From positions 1-31,724 of the forward strand of contig JBHJGU010000151.1 in NCBI GenBank assembly GCA_050331475.1: a stretch of 31,724 bases of DNA. Direction: 5' to 3'. Both the position numbers and the translations under genes were made by a program. The notes under the pieces are model-generated. The model was not told where the DNA came from and ran no database searches. It saw nothing but the letters and a program-made list of their open reading frames with translations. Shown here in pieces: positions 31,719 through 31,724 of the stretch. Source of the DNA: JBHJGU01 sp050331475. GTDB taxonomy: Bacteria > Pseudomonadota > Alphaproteobacteria > Caulobacterales > Maricaulaceae. Each line of letters starts with the position of its first letter. The stretch's first letter is position 1.

Positions 31719-31724
31719 AGCGCG

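Overview
The window looks like chromosomal DNA of a GC-rich, Gram-negative, aerobic alphaproteobacterium, probably marine or salt-tolerant. The evidence is the plant-type (GCS2) glutamate-cysteine ligase, the ubiA / rsmE / gshA order on one side of a bfd-bfr pair, the small membrane protein next to an RluD-type pseudouridine synthase, an ETF-beta lysine methyltransferase-like gene, a Caulobacter-style TonB-dependent receptor, an EcfG-type stress promoter and a glycine-betaine synthesis pair. An assignment to a Caulobacterales/Maricaulales/Hyphomonadaceae-like lineage is inference only. I see no rRNA, tRNA, CRISPR array, insertion sequence or prophage.

Layout: (1-7288) a 3'-truncated ubiD on the minus strand; an AT-richer Doc-type toxin-antitoxin pair; an OprP/OprO-like porin; an orphan B12-binding radical SAM enzyme; and, convergent to it, a secreted Ntn-hydrolase acylase. 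(7289-7866) a gap of almost 580 bp with no recognisable gene but with a perfect 9-bp-stem inverted repeat. (7867-10672) a BLUF blue-light sensor overlapping a Tat-exported serine-hydrolase homologue that lacks its SxxK motif, then a DUF2237 protein and a FabG-like reductase. (10647-14167, minus) ubiA, a Tat-exported msrB, an ETF-beta methyltransferase-like gene, an enoyl-CoA hydratase/isomerase and a small unrecognised ORF, with a perfect 16-bp palindrome in front of the enoyl-CoA gene. (14347-17479) bfd, bfr, rsmE and gshA. (17659-18716) a CsgG-like lipoprotein with an SH3b domain and a strong terminator. (18717-22723) a decayed palindromic repeat, the two betaine methyltransferases and a POT peptide transporter with a large periplasmic insert. 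(22726-24124) rluD and a divergent small membrane protein. (24267-28503) a TonB receptor with a PhoD phosphatase 9 nt behind it, closed by a strong terminator. (28629-31718) pirin, a tiny acidic lipoprotein under a textbook EcfG promoter, and an ABC-F ATPase.

Common themes are ubiquinone synthesis (ubiD, ubiA), redox and iron handling (msrB, gshA, bfd, bfr, pirin), osmoprotection (glycine to betaine), and outer-membrane uptake coupled to periplasmic hydrolysis (TonB receptor with PhoD). The observations most worth checking are the BLUF plus dead-hydrolase pair, the 50-residue antitoxin with its Doc toxin, the palindromic operator candidate before the enoyl-CoA gene, the EcfG-driven lipoprotein and the glycine-to-valine change in SAM motif I of the second betaine methyltransferase. 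All family names come from reading the translated sequence; no database search was run.
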